Shown: positions 27,764-37,321, counted from the first letter of the stretch. The stretch: DNA of 64,000 nucleotides from Prochlorococcus sp. AG-355-N18 (GCA_003278535.1 QCEG01000001.1:124001-188000), one strand, 5' to 3'. Program-made: numbers and translations. The notes: generated by a model not told the origin, from the letters alone.

Positions 27764-29050
27764 TTACTTCACTATAGTTGGGATTTGTTCTATGTCAGTT
27801 GTAGATGAGCGACTTAAGAAATTCTTATTCATCTTCCAACTTTGTGGATTTTTTGTAATAGCCCATGTAATTGCATTGTTATTAAATCTTTTATTTAATA
27901 AATCAATCGTTTTCATAAGATTTGTTGATTTTTTTAATACTTTCTGAGATTTGTAATTGATAACTGATTGCTGTAAATATTCGCTATTTGTTAAATCCTG
28001 CATTAAAACACCAGCTTTTGAGAATTTATATTCGGGATTATAAATTTCTTTAGATAATTCAACTACTATTTTTAAAATATTGTTTGTGTCATCTGTCGCA
28101 TTTGTAAGTTTTCTATGAGCACTTCTTTGATAATTTTGACTTGAATATTTACTGGTTCTAGCAAATACTCTAATATTAGATGATTGTAAATTCTGACTTC
28201 TCATTTTTTCAGAGGCTTTTATTGCGTGAGTTGCTAGTGCTTGAGTTAAGTCTTCTAATTTTGTGATAGGCGTGCCGAAACTCCTGCTCACCTGAATTTC
28301 TTTTTTTGATTTCTTGTTTTTTTCTATGGGCAGGCATCTATGGCCTTTCAGTTCTAATTGCAGTCTTTTCCCTACGATGCCTAATTTCTTAATGATTTCA
28401 TTTTCTTCCATATCTCTTAGTTCTCTCGCATTTTTAATACCTTTACTTTGTAACCAATTAGAGGTTTGTTTCCCGACTCCCCATATCTTATCTATACTAA
28501 TTCTTTTCAAATAATTATTCTCATTTTCGGTTCTAGCTAAATCAAATATTCCAGCTGAATAATCAATATTTTTAGCTAATTTATTAGCAATTTTTGCTCT
28601 TACTTTATTTTCTCCTATTCCTACTGTTATGGTAATCCCTAGATTCTGATATATTAATGATCTTATGCTTCTTGCCCAAGGATATAGATTTTCATCATTA
28701 GGTCTAGAAATCGAGACGAATGCTTCGTCAATGGAATAAATTTCTATCTGTTCACAGTAGTTTTTCAGTAAATTCATTAGTCTTCTGCTCATATCCCCAT
28801 AAAGCGAGTAGTTTGAGCTTAAGACTGCTACATCTAATTTATTTAGTCTTTCTTTGACCTTGAAATACGGAGTTCCCATTTTAATTTTTAAAGCTCGCGC
28901 TTCAGGGCTTCTTGCAATGATACATCCGTCATTATTAGATAAAATTACTACTGGTTTATTTCTCAAATGAGGATTAATATTTTGTTCACATGACGCGTAA
29001 AAATTATTAGCATCTATAAGAGCTATTGCATCAATATTTGAAATTCTCAT
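27764..29050 (-). CDS. umuC: DNA polymerase V catalytic subunit
   Basis: A Y-family translesion polymerase. It shows ALIDANNFYASCEQ (catalytic Asp), VVILSNNDGCIIARSPEARAL, the YSIDEAFVSI metal-binding motif near residue 105, a helix-hairpin-helix region (ISIDKIWGVGKQTSNWLQSKG) and the little-finger domain (QVSRSFGTPI). Its 428 residues match UmuC length. Its ATG overlaps the umuD stop by 4 bases, a coupled arrangement. It would perform error-prone bypass of UV lesions. Confidence 0.95.
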   Translation of the reverse strand: MRISNIDAIALIDANNFYASCEQNINPHLRNKPVVILSNNDGCIIARSPEARALKIKMGTPYFKVKERLNKLDVAVLSSNYSLYGDMSRRLMNLLKNYCEQIEIYSIDEAFVSISRPNDENLYPWARSIRSLIYQNLGITITVGIGENKVRAKIANKLAKNIDYSAGIFDLARTENENNYLKRISIDKIWGVGKQTSNWLQSKGIKNARELRDMEENEIIKKLGIVGKRLQLELKGHRCLPIEKNKKSKKEIQVSRSFGTPITKLEDLTQALATHAIKASEKMRSQNLQSSNIRVFARTSKYSSQNYQRSAHRKLTNATDDTNNILKIVVELSKEIYNPEYKFSKAGVLMQDLTNSEYLQQSVINYKSQKVLKKSTNLMKTIDLLNKRFNNNAITWAITKNPQSWKMNKNFLSRSSTTDIEQIPTIVK

Positions 29051-29463
29051 AAATAGCTATGTATTGAATAAATAACAACTCCCCATATCTGTACATCAAT
29101 ATGGTTTTTAAATCTAAAATCAGGATAATTATGATTTTCTGATTTTAAATATAATTCATTATTTTTTATAGATAATCTTTTTATTGTAAATTCTCCGTCT
29201 ATCATTGCAATGATGATATTCCCTGGCCTGGCTGTTAAGCTCTTGTCTACTATTATTAAATCTTTATCTTTAATCCCTGCATTTATCATTGAGTCACCTT
29301 TAACTCTAAGAAAAAAAGTGCTAAAAGGATTAGATATTAAATGTTCGTTTAAATCAATACTTTCTTCTGTATAGTCATCTGCAGGAGAAGGAAACCCTGC
29401 TGATACCGAATCAGTTAATAAGGGGATTTTAAATGTTTTAGTAGTTGAATCAAAAGAATCCAA
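29047..29463 (-). CDS. umuD: UmuD, S24-family self-cleaving subunit of DNA polymerase V
   Basis: The cleavage region is SVSAGFPSPADDY (Ala-Gly bond) near residue 21. The catalytic serine lies in VKGDSMINAGI and the lysine in EFTIKRL. The 138 residues match UmuD. RecA-assisted self-cleavage would activate it for translesion synthesis. The start is TTG (no ATG nearby), only about a dozen bases after a -10-like element that is overlapped by a LexA-like box. Confidence 0.94.
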   Translation of the reverse strand: MDSFDSTTKTFKIPLLTDSVSAGFPSPADDYTEESIDLNEHLISNPFSTFFLRVKGDSMINAGIKDKDLIIVDKSLTARPGNIIIAMIDGEFTIKRLSIKNNELYLKSENHNYPDFRFKNHIDVQIWGVVIYSIHSYL

Positions 29464-29473
29464 GATTAAATTA

Positions 29474-29491
29474 ATAGTATATATGTACTAT
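29474..29491 (-). promoter_or_regulatory. Putative LexA (SOS) box overlapping the umuD -10 element
   Basis: On the minus strand the sequence AGTACATATATACT (29476-29489) lies in a longer inverted repeat ATAGTA-N6-TACTAT. It matches the cyanobacterial LexA consensus RGTACNNNDGTWCB at all but one position. A perfect TATACT hexamer lies inside it and ends 12 bases before the TTG start, so repressor binding would block RNA polymerase. This is inferred from pattern only. Confidence 0.6.
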
Positions 29492-29561
29492 ATAGCAAAA
29501 AATCAAAAAATAGTTAGTTATTAAACTTTTATAGATTAATTTTAGATTGAATCTAATCTTT

Positions 29562-29978
29562 TTAAGAACGATGGTAAGGGGAGTTGTTTGATATAGAAAT
29601 AGCTCTATAGATTTGCTCGATTAGGATTAATCTAGCTAATTCATGAGGAAAAGTTAAAGGAGACAGGCTTAGTACAAGATCTGATTTTTCTTTTATATCT
29701 GAACTAACTCCATCAGTATCACCGATTAAGAAATTAATTTTTTCATTTTTAAAATTCAAGAGTAAGGAGCATAGTTCAATTGAATTAAACTGTTTTCCTT
29801 CTTCACTTAGGCAGATAATAATATTGTTATTTGATCTAAAATTATTTAAATTAAAAGTCTTTAACTCATTAATGATAAGTTCAGGCATTCTTTTTTTGTA
29901 TTGATTAATGCCCTCTCTAATCCAAAGTTTCTTTATTTTGCCGATAGCATAAATTGCTAATCTATTACTCTGAATCAT
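29562..29978 (-). CDS. rlmH: 23S rRNA pseudouridine(1915) N3-methyltransferase
   Basis: A small SPOUT methyltransferase acting on the assembled ribosome at helix 69. Diagnostic segments are [17 protein letters not shown] near residue 80, [24 protein letters not shown] and the terminal SPYHRS. Its 138 residues are slightly short of the usual 155 but contain the whole fold. It lies 20 bases downstream of an acidic hypothetical gene. Confidence 0.93.
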   Translation of the reverse strand: MIQSNRLAIYAIGKIKKLWIREGINQYKKRMPELIINELKTFNLNNFRSNNNIIICLSEEGKQFNSIELCSLLLNFKNEKINFLIGDTDGVSSDIKEKSDLVLSLSPLTFPHELARLILIEQIYRAISISNNSPYHRS

Positions 29979-29998
29979 AAGTAAATATCAAAAACTAA

Positions 29999-30331
29999 TT
30001 ATTCATCAAGAAGATAATTAAATTCATCATATAGTTCCTCTTCGGTTGTTAATTTATTGGAAAAATTATCTTTTTTAGAATTCATATTAAATTGATTAAT
30101 CTCACTTTTTCTTAGTGAATTATTAACGTTAGAAGTCTCTTCTAAAGATTCTGAATTATCAATTAACATATAAAAAATTTTATTGGGATCTTCTGAATTA
30201 AGTGGATTGCTGATTAAATTATCATTATCAGTTATATTTATGAAATTATTTATATTTTTACTTTCGTTATTTAAATTTTTCTTTTTTTTAAATTTATTGA
30301 GTTTATCTAAATTTTTTTTTGATAAGCTCAT
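29999..30331 (-). CDS. Low-complexity hydrophilic hypothetical protein
   Basis: 110 residues rich in Asn, Lys, Ser, Glu and Asp with no recognisable domain. It has a basic N-terminus (KKNLDKLNKFKKKKN) and an acidic C-terminus (TTEEELYDEFNYLLDE), suggesting a mostly disordered protein with one C-terminal helix. It is divergent from rsmA and precedes rlmH. It is supported mainly by its clean start, placement and lack of overlap. Confidence 0.5.
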   Translation of the reverse strand: MSLSKKNLDKLNKFKKKKNLNNESKNINNFINITDNDNLISNPLNSEDPNKIFYMLIDNSESLEETSNVNNSLRKSEINQFNMNSKKDNFSNKLTTEEELYDEFNYLLDE

Positions 30332-30387
30332 GATATAAAGGATTAAATAAATTCATATTTAATTTAAACATATTATTTATCTTTTAG

Positions 30388-31212
30388 ATGAATTCTAAAA
30401 ACTATCATCAAAAAAAAAGATTTGGACAACACTGGTTGGTAAATAAAAAAATATTAGAAAAAATTAAAGAAATTGCTGTTCTTAATGAAAATGACTTTAT
30501 TTTAGAAATTGGTCCTGGTAAAGGAGCTTTAACATCTAAGTTGTTAGATTCAAAAATTAAAAAATTACATGCAATTGAATTAGATAAAGATTTAATAAAT
30601 TTATTAAATGAAAAATTCAATAATAATGATAGGTTTTCACTGCAGCAGGGAGATATTCTTTCTGCAAATTTAGATTCGATTAATAAGAAGATTACAAAAG
30701 TGATTGCAAATATTCCTTACAATATAACTGGCCCAATATTGGATATTTTCATAGGTCGATTGGGCATCATAAGAAACTATAATTACGAAAAAATAATATT
30801 TTTAATGCAGAAAGATGTTGTAGATAGGATTTTGTCAAAAGAAGGTAGTCCTAATTCTGGTGCGCTTAGTATAAGAATGCAACTTTTATCAAAAATAAAA
30901 AGAATATGTGATGTACCTCCTTCATCATTTAGTCCGCCTCCAAAAGTTTTTTCTTCTTTAGTAGTTTTCGAACCAATTAAAAATGATTTAAGATTAGATA
31001 TTAGTCTAGAAAAATATATAGATAAACTTCTTCGAATTTCATTTAATTCAAGAAGAAAAATGCTTAGAAATACACTTAATTCGATACTTTCAAATGAAGA
31101 GATAAATGAATTATCTGAATCTTCAAAAGTTTGTTTTAAATTAAGACCACAAGATATTTCAATTGACCAATGGATTAAGCTTGCAGAAAATTGTATTAAA
31201 ATTAAAAAATAA
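30388..31212 (+). CDS. rsmA: 16S rRNA (adenine1518/1519-N6) dimethyltransferase
   Basis: KsgA dimethylates two adenines near the 3' end of 16S rRNA. It has [16 protein letters not shown] at the N-terminus, SAM motif [17 protein letters not shown] near residue 40, the catalytic [14 protein letters not shown] near residue 105 and a C-terminal helical domain ([13 protein letters not shown]). The 274-residue length is standard. It is followed after 13 bases by ispE when the correct ispE start is used. Confidence 0.97.
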   Translation: MNSKNYHQKKRFGQHWLVNKKILEKIKEIAVLNENDFILEIGPGKGALTSKLLDSKIKKLHAIELDKDLINLLNEKFNNNDRFSLQQGDILSANLDSINKKITKVIANIPYNITGPILDIFIGRLGIIRNYNYEKIIFLMQKDVVDRILSKEGSPNSGALSIRMQLLSKIKRICDVPPSSFSPPPKVFSSLVVFEPIKNDLRLDISLEKYIDKLLRISFNSRRKMLRNTLNSILSNEEINELSESSKVCFKLRPQDISIDQWIKLAENCIKIKK

Positions 31213-31225
31213 AAAATTTAAGTAT

Positions 31226-32161
31226 ATGCAAGATTTTGCTAAAAAGAAAATTAATATAAAATCTCCTGCCAAAATAAATTTGCACCTTGAAGTTATTGGT
31301 AAAAGAGAGGATGGATTTCATGAGTTGGCAATGATTATGCAAAATATCGATCTTGCTGATTATTTAGAATTTGAAATTAATAATAAAGGTTTAATTAAAC
31401 TTGAGTCTGATTGTAATGAATTAAGCCTATCTGATGATAACTTAATTGTTAAATCGGCAAACCTATTAAGGAAAAAATCAAATATAGATTACGGTGCGAA
31501 TATATTTTTAAGAAAAAATATCCCAATTGGCGCAGGATTAGCTGGTGGATCCAGTAATGCAGCAGCAACATTAATTGGTCTTAATAATTTATGGGATTTG
31601 AAATTAGATCAAGAAACTTTATGTTCATTAGCATCAACTTTAGGATCTGATATTCCCTTTTTTATAAATGGTGGTATTCAATTATGTTTTGGAAGAGGCG
31701 AAATTTTGGAGAAATTAGATTCAACCCTTGAATATGGAGCAATTCTTTTAAAAAATCCAAATGTATCAGTATCAACCGCTGAAACTTATAAAAAATATAG
31801 TAATAGATTTTGTGATCAATATATTACTGATAGAGAAATGATTGGAAACATAAGAAAAAATTTAAGAGATAATGGTTTAAATAACTTAAATTTTGATAAT
31901 CCACATTTATCTATTAAAAATGATTTGCAGTTAGTTGTTGAAAATGAAAATGATTCTGTAAAGCAGGCATTATATTTACTTTCTAAATTAGAAAATTGTC
32001 TCACATTTTCAATGAGTGGATCAGGCCCTACATGCTTTGCACTCTTTAAAGATATAGAGACTGCTAAAAAAGAATTAACTGCAAATTCTAAATTATTTAA
32101 AGATAAAGGCTATGATTCATGGGTTTGCACTTTCCTTGAAAAGGGAATAACATTCATTTAA
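31226..32161 (+). CDS. ispE: 4-diphosphocytidyl-2-C-methyl-D-erythritol kinase
   Basis: A GHMP kinase of the MEP isoprenoid pathway, phosphorylating CDP-methylerythritol. It shows SPAKINLHLEVIGKREDGFHEL at the N-terminus, the ATP-binding PIGAGLAGGSSNAAATL near residue 90 and SMSGSGPTCFALF near residue 275. The track start at 31163 overlaps rsmA; the ATG at 31226 (MQDFAKKKINIKSPAK) gives 311 residues and no overlap. The same pathway's first enzyme, dxs, is at 54799. Confidence 0.96.
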   Translation: MQDFAKKKINIKSPAKINLHLEVIGKREDGFHELAMIMQNIDLADYLEFEINNKGLIKLESDCNELSLSDDNLIVKSANLLRKKSNIDYGANIFLRKNIPIGAGLAGGSSNAAATLIGLNNLWDLKLDQETLCSLASTLGSDIPFFINGGIQLCFGRGEILEKLDSTLEYGAILLKNPNVSVSTAETYKKYSNRFCDQYITDREMIGNIRKNLRDNGLNNLNFDNPHLSIKNDLQLVVENENDSVKQALYLLSKLENCLTFSMSGSGPTCFALFKDIETAKKELTANSKLFKDKGYDSWVCTFLEKGITFI

Positions 32162-32185
32162 ATTTTTTTTATGTAAAAATCTATA

Positions 32186-32488
32186 GTGATTGATAATAGT
32201 AATGAGAATATTGAAAAAAATATTCCCGAAAAAGGACCTTTAAATTTTATTGTTGGATCATTAACAAGTTTTTTATTATTTATATTTTTTTATTTTTTAA
32301 GTAATAAAATTGCAATTTATTTTTCAGTACATAAACCATCTAATTCTTCTGAAATAGTCCAAAATATTTCATCTAGTATTAATACTTTAATAATTGGATT
32401 ATTTTTTTTGCTAACTTTTTCTTTTGCTTTTATAGGTATAGGTCTTTTTATTGTATTTATTCGAAGTTTTATTGTGAAGAAAAGTTGA
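32186..32488 (+). CDS. DUF3082 family membrane protein
   Basis: 100 residues with two strong transmembrane segments (LNFIVGSLTSFLLFIFFYFL and LIIGLFFLLTFSFAFIGIGL) separated by a short loop, the layout of cyanobacterial DUF3082 proteins. The start appears to be GTG. The function is unknown. It lies between ispE and pdhB in a co-directional run. Confidence 0.7.
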   Translation: MIDNSNENIEKNIPEKGPLNFIVGSLTSFLLFIFFYFLSNKIAIYFSVHKPSNSSEIVQNISSSINTLIIGLFFLLTFSFAFIGIGLFIVFIRSFIVKKS

Positions 32489-32522
32489 ATTGCCAATATT
32501 ATTAAGAAAACACTTTCTTTGA

Positions 32523-32618
32523 ATGTCTTTACATGACTTAGGCCTTTTAGTCCTTTTGCTTTCGCCAGGAATGATTTTATCAATATTACTACTCATAACC
32601 TTCGCTGAAGGAGGTTGA
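32523..32618 (+). CDS. 31-residue single-helix membrane protein (below ORF-track cutoff)
   Basis: The ATG-started frame encodes a hydrophobic peptide beginning MSLHDLGLLVLLLSPG and ending ITFAEGG, essentially one transmembrane helix with a Pro-Gly kink. Its size resembles the smallest photosynthetic or NDH-1 complex subunits, but I cannot name it. It sits in the otherwise empty 180-base gap between the DUF3082 gene and pdhB, which supports it being real. Confidence 0.6.
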   Translation: MSLHDLGLLVLLLSPGMILSILLLITFAEGG

Positions 32619-32667
32619 ATTATTCAAAGTGGTAGGATTATAAATGTGATTAATTAGGTAATTAATT

Positions 32668-33651
32668 GTGGCTGGAACATTATTATTTAATGCTTTGAAA
32701 GAGGCAATTGATGAAGAAATGGCAAATGATGTAAATGTTTGCGTAATGGGAGAAGATGTTGGTCAATATGGAGGATCTTATAAGGTAACTAAGGATTTAT
32801 ATGAAAAATATGGAGAGTTAAGAGTTTTAGATACTCCAATTGCAGAGAATAGTTTTACGGGTATGGCTGTGGGTGCAGCAATGACTGGCTTAAGACCAAT
32901 AGTGGAAGGAATGAATATGGGTTTTTTGCTTTTAGCATTTAATCAGATATCAAACAATATGGGTATGCTTAGATATACAAGTGGCGGAAATTATAAAATA
33001 CCAGCAGTAGTTCGAGGACCTGGTGGAGTTGGTCGTCAACTTGGTGCTGAGCATAGTCAAAGACTTGAAGCATATTTTCATGCAGTTCCTGGCATAAAGA
33101 TTGTTGCATGTAGTACGCCCACAAATGCTAAAGGTTTAATGAAAGCAGCTATAAGAGATGATAATCCGGTTCTATTTTTCGAACATGTTCTTCTATACAA
33201 TTTGTCTGAAGAATTACCTGAGGGTGATTATACTTGCGCTTTAGATCAGGCTGACGTTGTAAAAGAAGGGCGTGATATTACTTTATTGACTTATTCAAGA
33301 ATGAGACATCACTGCCTTAAAGCTGTTGAAGAATTAGAAAAAAAAGGAATAGATGTTGAGTTAATAGATTTAATAAGTTTAAAACCATTTGATATGGAAA
33401 CCATCTCAAAATCAATAAGAAAAACAAATAAAGTAATTATTGTTGAAGAATGTATGAAGACTGGAGGTATTGGTGCAGAATTAATTGCCTTGATAACAGA
33501 AGAGTGTTTTGATGATCTTGATGCCCGACCAATTAGATTATCTAGTCAGGATATTCCAACTCCCTATAATGGAAATCTTGAGAATTTGACAATAATCCAA
33601 CCACATCAAATAGTTGAAAAAGTTGAACATTTAATTAGTGGGAGTATATAG
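32668..33651 (+). CDS. pdhB: Pyruvate dehydrogenase E1 component, beta subunit
   Basis: Part of the thiamine-diphosphate-dependent E1 enzyme that feeds acetyl units to lipoyl-E2. It has [42 protein letters not shown] (cofactor glutamate region) and a C-terminal transketolase domain ([26 protein letters not shown]). The 327-residue length is normal for a separate beta chain; the alpha subunit is not in this window. The start is GTG. secD begins 3 bases after its stop. Confidence 0.96.
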   Translation: MAGTLLFNALKEAIDEEMANDVNVCVMGEDVGQYGGSYKVTKDLYEKYGELRVLDTPIAENSFTGMAVGAAMTGLRPIVEGMNMGFLLLAFNQISNNMGMLRYTSGGNYKIPAVVRGPGGVGRQLGAEHSQRLEAYFHAVPGIKIVACSTPTNAKGLMKAAIRDDNPVLFFEHVLLYNLSEELPEGDYTCALDQADVVKEGRDITLLTYSRMRHHCLKAVEELEKKGIDVELIDLISLKPFDMETISKSIRKTNKVIIVEECMKTGGIGAELIALITEECFDDLDARPIRLSSQDIPTPYNGNLENLTIIQPHQIVEKVEHLISGSI

Positions 33652-33654
33652 AAA

Positions 33655-35124
33655 ATGAAAAGAAGGCAAGGTTGGCTTTTTTTTATTATATTTCTACTTA
33701 CTTTATCTGTTTATCTATTAATAAATTATCCCTTACAGTTGGGATTGGATTTACAAGGGGGTTCTCAACTTACACTACAAATTATTAAAGAGGAAGGTAA
33801 GGTAACAAGGGATGAACTTGAAGCAGTTAATTCGGTTATAGATAAGCGCGTTAACAATTTAGGAGTTTCTGAGTCTAATTTACAAACCCTCGGTGGAGAT
33901 CAATTGATTTTAGAATTACCAGGCGAACAAAATCCATTAGTTGCATCAAGGGTATTAGGTAAGACTGCTTTATTAGAATTTAGAACCCAAAAAGAGGGAA
34001 CATCTACAGATTTAAAAAACCTGCAACTACAAAGATTAAGTATTAAAGAATTAATTGAACAATATTCCATTGAAGAAAAAAATCAAAATAATGATAATTA
34101 CTTCAAAGTTATTCAAGATGATCTTATAGATATAGAGCAAGAATTGAATTACTCATCTACTAGTAATGATTTATATGGGAAGTTAATTGAAATCAAAAAA
34201 TATGTTGATAAAGAAATTACAAATTTATTTATTAAAACAGATTTATCTGGTAAGGATCTTATTAACGCAGGAAGGAGACAGGAACAAACAAATAGTAATT
34301 GGGAAGTTTTATTAACTTTTAGTAATTCAGGAGGTGAAAAGTTTGCAGAAATTACAAAGTCAATTGCTGGCACTAATCAACTATTGGCTATTATTCTTGA
34401 TGGCGAATCTATAAGTGAAGCTAGTGTTGGTAACCAGTTTGCTAGTACTGGTATTACAGGTGGATCAGCAACAATAAGCGGTAATTTTAGTGCTGAAAAT
34501 GCTAGAGAATTAGAAGTTCAACTTAAAGGAGGCTCATTGCCATTGCCAATTGAAATAGTAGAAACTAACACTATAGGGGCGCTATTGGGATCCAAAAATA
34601 TTTTAAAAAGTCTTTATGCAGCTATTAGTGGATTAATTTTTGTTGGAATATTTATGATTTTTAATTATAGAATTCTAGGTTTCGTTTCAGTTCTATCTCT
34701 AGTACTTTATGGTTTCTTTAACTTAGCCCTATATTCTTTAATTCCTGTAACTTTGACTTTACCTGGAATATCTGGCCTTATACTTAGCATTGGTATGGCT
34801 GTTGATGCAAATATTCTAATATTTGAGAGAATTAGAGAAGAATTATATGACGGCAATACTCTTTCAAGATCTATTGATAGCGGTTTTCAAAGAGCTAATT
34901 CATCTATAGTTGATGGTCATATTACAACCCTTTTAAGTTGTTTTGTATTGTTTTTATTAGGAACAAATTTTGTTAAAGGTTTCGCGGCAACATTAGGTAT
35001 TGGAGTCCTAATAAGCTTGTTTACCTCATTAAATTGTTCTAAAACTATTTTGCGATTTTTTACAACATATCAATCTTTAAGACAAAAAAATCTCTATTTA
35101 CCCAAGAATAATTTTTCAAATTAA
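33655..35124 (+). CDS. secD: Protein translocase subunit SecD
   Basis: An accessory membrane protein that uses the proton gradient to help complete export through SecYEG. It has an N-terminal helix, PLQLGLDLQGGSQLTLQI near residue 25, a large periplasmic region and a C-terminal RND-like membrane domain with GISGLILSIGMAVDANILIFERIREEL (residues about 370-395, including the conserved Asp). The 489 residues are typical. It is coupled to pdhB (3 bases) and secF (21 bases). Confidence 0.96.
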   Translation: MKRRQGWLFFIIFLLTLSVYLLINYPLQLGLDLQGGSQLTLQIIKEEGKVTRDELEAVNSVIDKRVNNLGVSESNLQTLGGDQLILELPGEQNPLVASRVLGKTALLEFRTQKEGTSTDLKNLQLQRLSIKELIEQYSIEEKNQNNDNYFKVIQDDLIDIEQELNYSSTSNDLYGKLIEIKKYVDKEITNLFIKTDLSGKDLINAGRRQEQTNSNWEVLLTFSNSGGEKFAEITKSIAGTNQLLAIILDGESISEASVGNQFASTGITGGSATISGNFSAENARELEVQLKGGSLPLPIEIVETNTIGALLGSKNILKSLYAAISGLIFVGIFMIFNYRILGFVSVLSLVLYGFFNLALYSLIPVTLTLPGISGLILSIGMAVDANILIFERIREELYDGNTLSRSIDSGFQRANSSIVDGHITTLLSCFVLFLLGTNFVKGFAATLGIGVLISLFTSLNCSKTILRFFTTYQSLRQKNLYLPKNNFSN

Positions 35125-35145
35125 ATTTTTTGTTTCTAATTTCCC

Positions 35146-36060
35146 ATGAAATACAATCTTGAACTAATAAAAAATAAAAGAAAGATATTTAGTTTTTCAA
35201 CTTTTCTTATTTTGTTAAGTCTTTTAGGAATTTTATATTCAACTTTTAATACTTCCTATAAGAAACCTATAAATTTAGGGATGGATTTTGTTGGAGGAAA
35301 TGAACTAAGAATAGAAAGAGTTTGTGAAGAAGAATGTTCTAATCTTTCCCCTGATTCAGTTTTAGAAAATTTAAGAGAGATCTCTAGTAATAAAAACTTT
35401 ATAAATAATATAAAGTTACAATTCCAAAATAATAATAAATTAATTTCAATAAGAACACCTTATTTGAGTATCGAAGAATCAAATAATCTTATTACTAATC
35501 TTGATAATATTATTGGACCTCTTAATTATGAGAGTAAAGATTCAAGATTAATAGGTCCAAAGCTTGGGAAAAGATTACTTACCAATTGTGTTACTTCATT
35601 GTTGGTTTCTTTATTTGCAATATCTTTATATATAACTATTAGGTTTGATAAAAAATATGCATTATTTGCATTATTAGCTTTATTCCATGATTTATTAATT
35701 GTTTTCGGTATATTTTCCTGGTTAGGAATTTTATTATCTGTCGAGGTAAATAGTTTATTTGCGGTGTCCTTGTTAACTATTGCTGGTTATTCTGTAAATG
35801 ATACTGTTGTCATTTTTGATAGAATTCGTGAGAATTTAAAATCTAAGGAAGAAGGCTATAACGAAACTATTCAATTATCAGTAAACGAATCATTTAGGAG
35901 AACAACTTTTACCAGTATTACAACCCTTATCCCTTTATTAAGCATAATTTTGTTTGGATCTTACTCTCTGTTTTGGTTTTCTTTGTCCTTATCATTAGGA
36001 ATTATTGTTGGAAGTTATTCAAGTATTTTATTGGCTCCATCCTTGTTGCTTAAAGACTGA
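35146..36060 (+). CDS. secF: Protein translocase subunit SecF
   Basis: Partner of SecD in the translocase. It has PINLGMDFVGGNELRIER near residue 42, then the six-helix membrane domain with LLTIAGYSVNDTVVIFDRIREN near residue 205 and RRTTFTSITTLIPLLSII. Its 304 residues match the family. The gene follows secD closely on the same strand. Confidence 0.96.
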   Translation: MKYNLELIKNKRKIFSFSTFLILLSLLGILYSTFNTSYKKPINLGMDFVGGNELRIERVCEEECSNLSPDSVLENLREISSNKNFINNIKLQFQNNNKLISIRTPYLSIEESNNLITNLDNIIGPLNYESKDSRLIGPKLGKRLLTNCVTSLLVSLFAISLYITIRFDKKYALFALLALFHDLLIVFGIFSWLGILLSVEVNSLFAVSLLTIAGYSVNDTVVIFDRIRENLKSKEEGYNETIQLSVNESFRRTTFTSITTLIPLLSIILFGSYSLFWFSLSLSLGIIVGSYSSILLAPSLLLKD

Positions 36061-36078
36061 GCTTAAGATTCTCATTCC

Positions 36079-36261
36079 ATGAAATTGAATTACTATTTGA
36101 TAATTTTATTTTCTTTAGTTTTAATAGATCTTTCTACTGAGCTAAGAATATTATTTGATCATTTTACTTTTAGTTCTTTATATTTTGCTATGGGTAAACA
36201 TCCCTTGGCTATCTTTATACTTTTTTCATACCCATATTTATATAAAAAATTAATGAAGTAG
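36079..36261 (+). CDS. 60-residue two-span membrane protein, unknown
   Basis: Starts MKLNYYLIILFSLVLIDLST and has a second hydrophobic stretch (HPLAIFILFSYPYLY) before a basic end. No family is recognised. It follows secF after 18 bases and its stop is 3 bases from the convergent PerM-like gene, so it is probably the end of the secDF transcript. Confidence 0.55.
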   Translation: MKLNYYLIILFSLVLIDLSTELRILFDHFTFSSLYFAMGKHPLAIFILFSYPYLYKKLMK

Positions 36262-36264
36262 TTT

Positions 36265-37308
36265 TTAAATATCTTTAAATGATTCTTTGATTAAAACCTG
36301 TATTACTACAGCTAATGGAAGAGATAGTATTAAGCCTAATGGACCAAAAATGAAGGTAAATCCAAATTGTGATATTAATGTCAAACCAGGAAGTAGGTTT
36401 GCTTTTTTTTTCATTATAGATGGCATTATGATGTAGCTTTCAATATTTTGAATGATTACATATGATCCTAAAACTGCCAGTGGTTTCCAAAAATTATCTA
36501 GTAGTGCAATTGAGATTGGAAATATACCACTAATAACTGGACCTATATTCGGAATTATATTAAGAACCATTGCTATTAAAGCATTTGAGACAACGTATTT
36601 GACATCTAATATAGATAAAACTATTAATGATAATAAACCTACTGATAATGAGCTTATGACCATAGAAAAGGTCCAATTTGCTAATGCAATATTGCATTTT
36701 TCCAGAATATTTCTAAATTTATTACGGTAATTTTTTGGTATTAATAGAAGTACATTTTCTTTATATTGTTTTGGTTCAATAGAAATCATCAAACTCACTG
36801 CTAATACGAATATTAATCTCAAAAGACCTGAACCTAGATTCCCCGCAATATTAATTAAATTCTTAAAGCTTTCTTGAATAGCTTTTGCAATAGTTGAGAC
36901 ATCTGGAATGGTAACTACATTATTTATTAAACTGAATATGTCTATAACATTTTCTGATTGTTCGCCATAAAATAAGCTATTAAATTTGTTCAGATTTGTA
37001 TTGATCAATATATTTATTTTTGATAAACCATTTGGAATGTCAACTAGTATTTCATTGAATTCTTTTATAAACGGAGGTAATACAAGAATAAAAATAGTAA
37101 ATATTATTACTGATATGACGGCTAAGACAAGAAACAAAGAAATCGATCGAGGAATTTTCAAACCTTTTTGGATTTGATTAGATAAATTACATACAATATT
37201 TGAAATTACTAAAGAACAAATTATTAATAGGAGAAAATCTCTTAAAGTCCATACTATTAATAAAGTGATTAATATTACTACTAACTTGAAATATGATGAA
37301 CTATTCAA
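36265..37308 (-). CDS. AI-2E family (PerM-like) membrane transporter
   Basis: A 347-residue membrane protein with about eight hydrophobic segments. The family block near the C-terminus is visible as NIIPNIGPVISGIFPISIALL, followed by QNIESYIIMPSIMKKKANLLPGLTLIS. Members export small molecules or act as Na+/H+ antiporters; the substrate here is unknown. The start is TTG. It lies downstream of psb28 on the same strand with a 13-base gap. Confidence 0.88.
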   Translation of the reverse strand: MNSSSYFKLVVILITLLIVWTLRDFLLLIICSLVISNIVCNLSNQIQKGLKIPRSISLFLVLAVISVIIFTIFILVLPPFIKEFNEILVDIPNGLSKINILINTNLNKFNSLFYGEQSENVIDIFSLINNVVTIPDVSTIAKAIQESFKNLINIAGNLGSGLLRLIFVLAVSLMISIEPKQYKENVLLLIPKNYRNKFRNILEKCNIALANWTFSMVISSLSVGLLSLIVLSILDVKYVVSNALIAMVLNIIPNIGPVISGIFPISIALLDNFWKPLAVLGSYVIIQNIESYIIMPSIMKKKANLLPGLTLISQFGFTFIFGPLGLILSLPLAVVIQVLIKESFKDI

Positions 37309-37321
37309 TTTTCATAATACT

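Noticed and set aside
31163-31225. Upstream start for ispE given by the ORF track
   Set aside because: It would overlap rsmA by 50 bases; the ATG at 31226 gives the standard N-terminus.
32560-32668. A second tiny ORF after AAGGAGGT near 32608
   Set aside because: The frame following this Shine-Dalgarno-like sequence stops after six codons, and the motif encodes the end of the 31-residue peptide.
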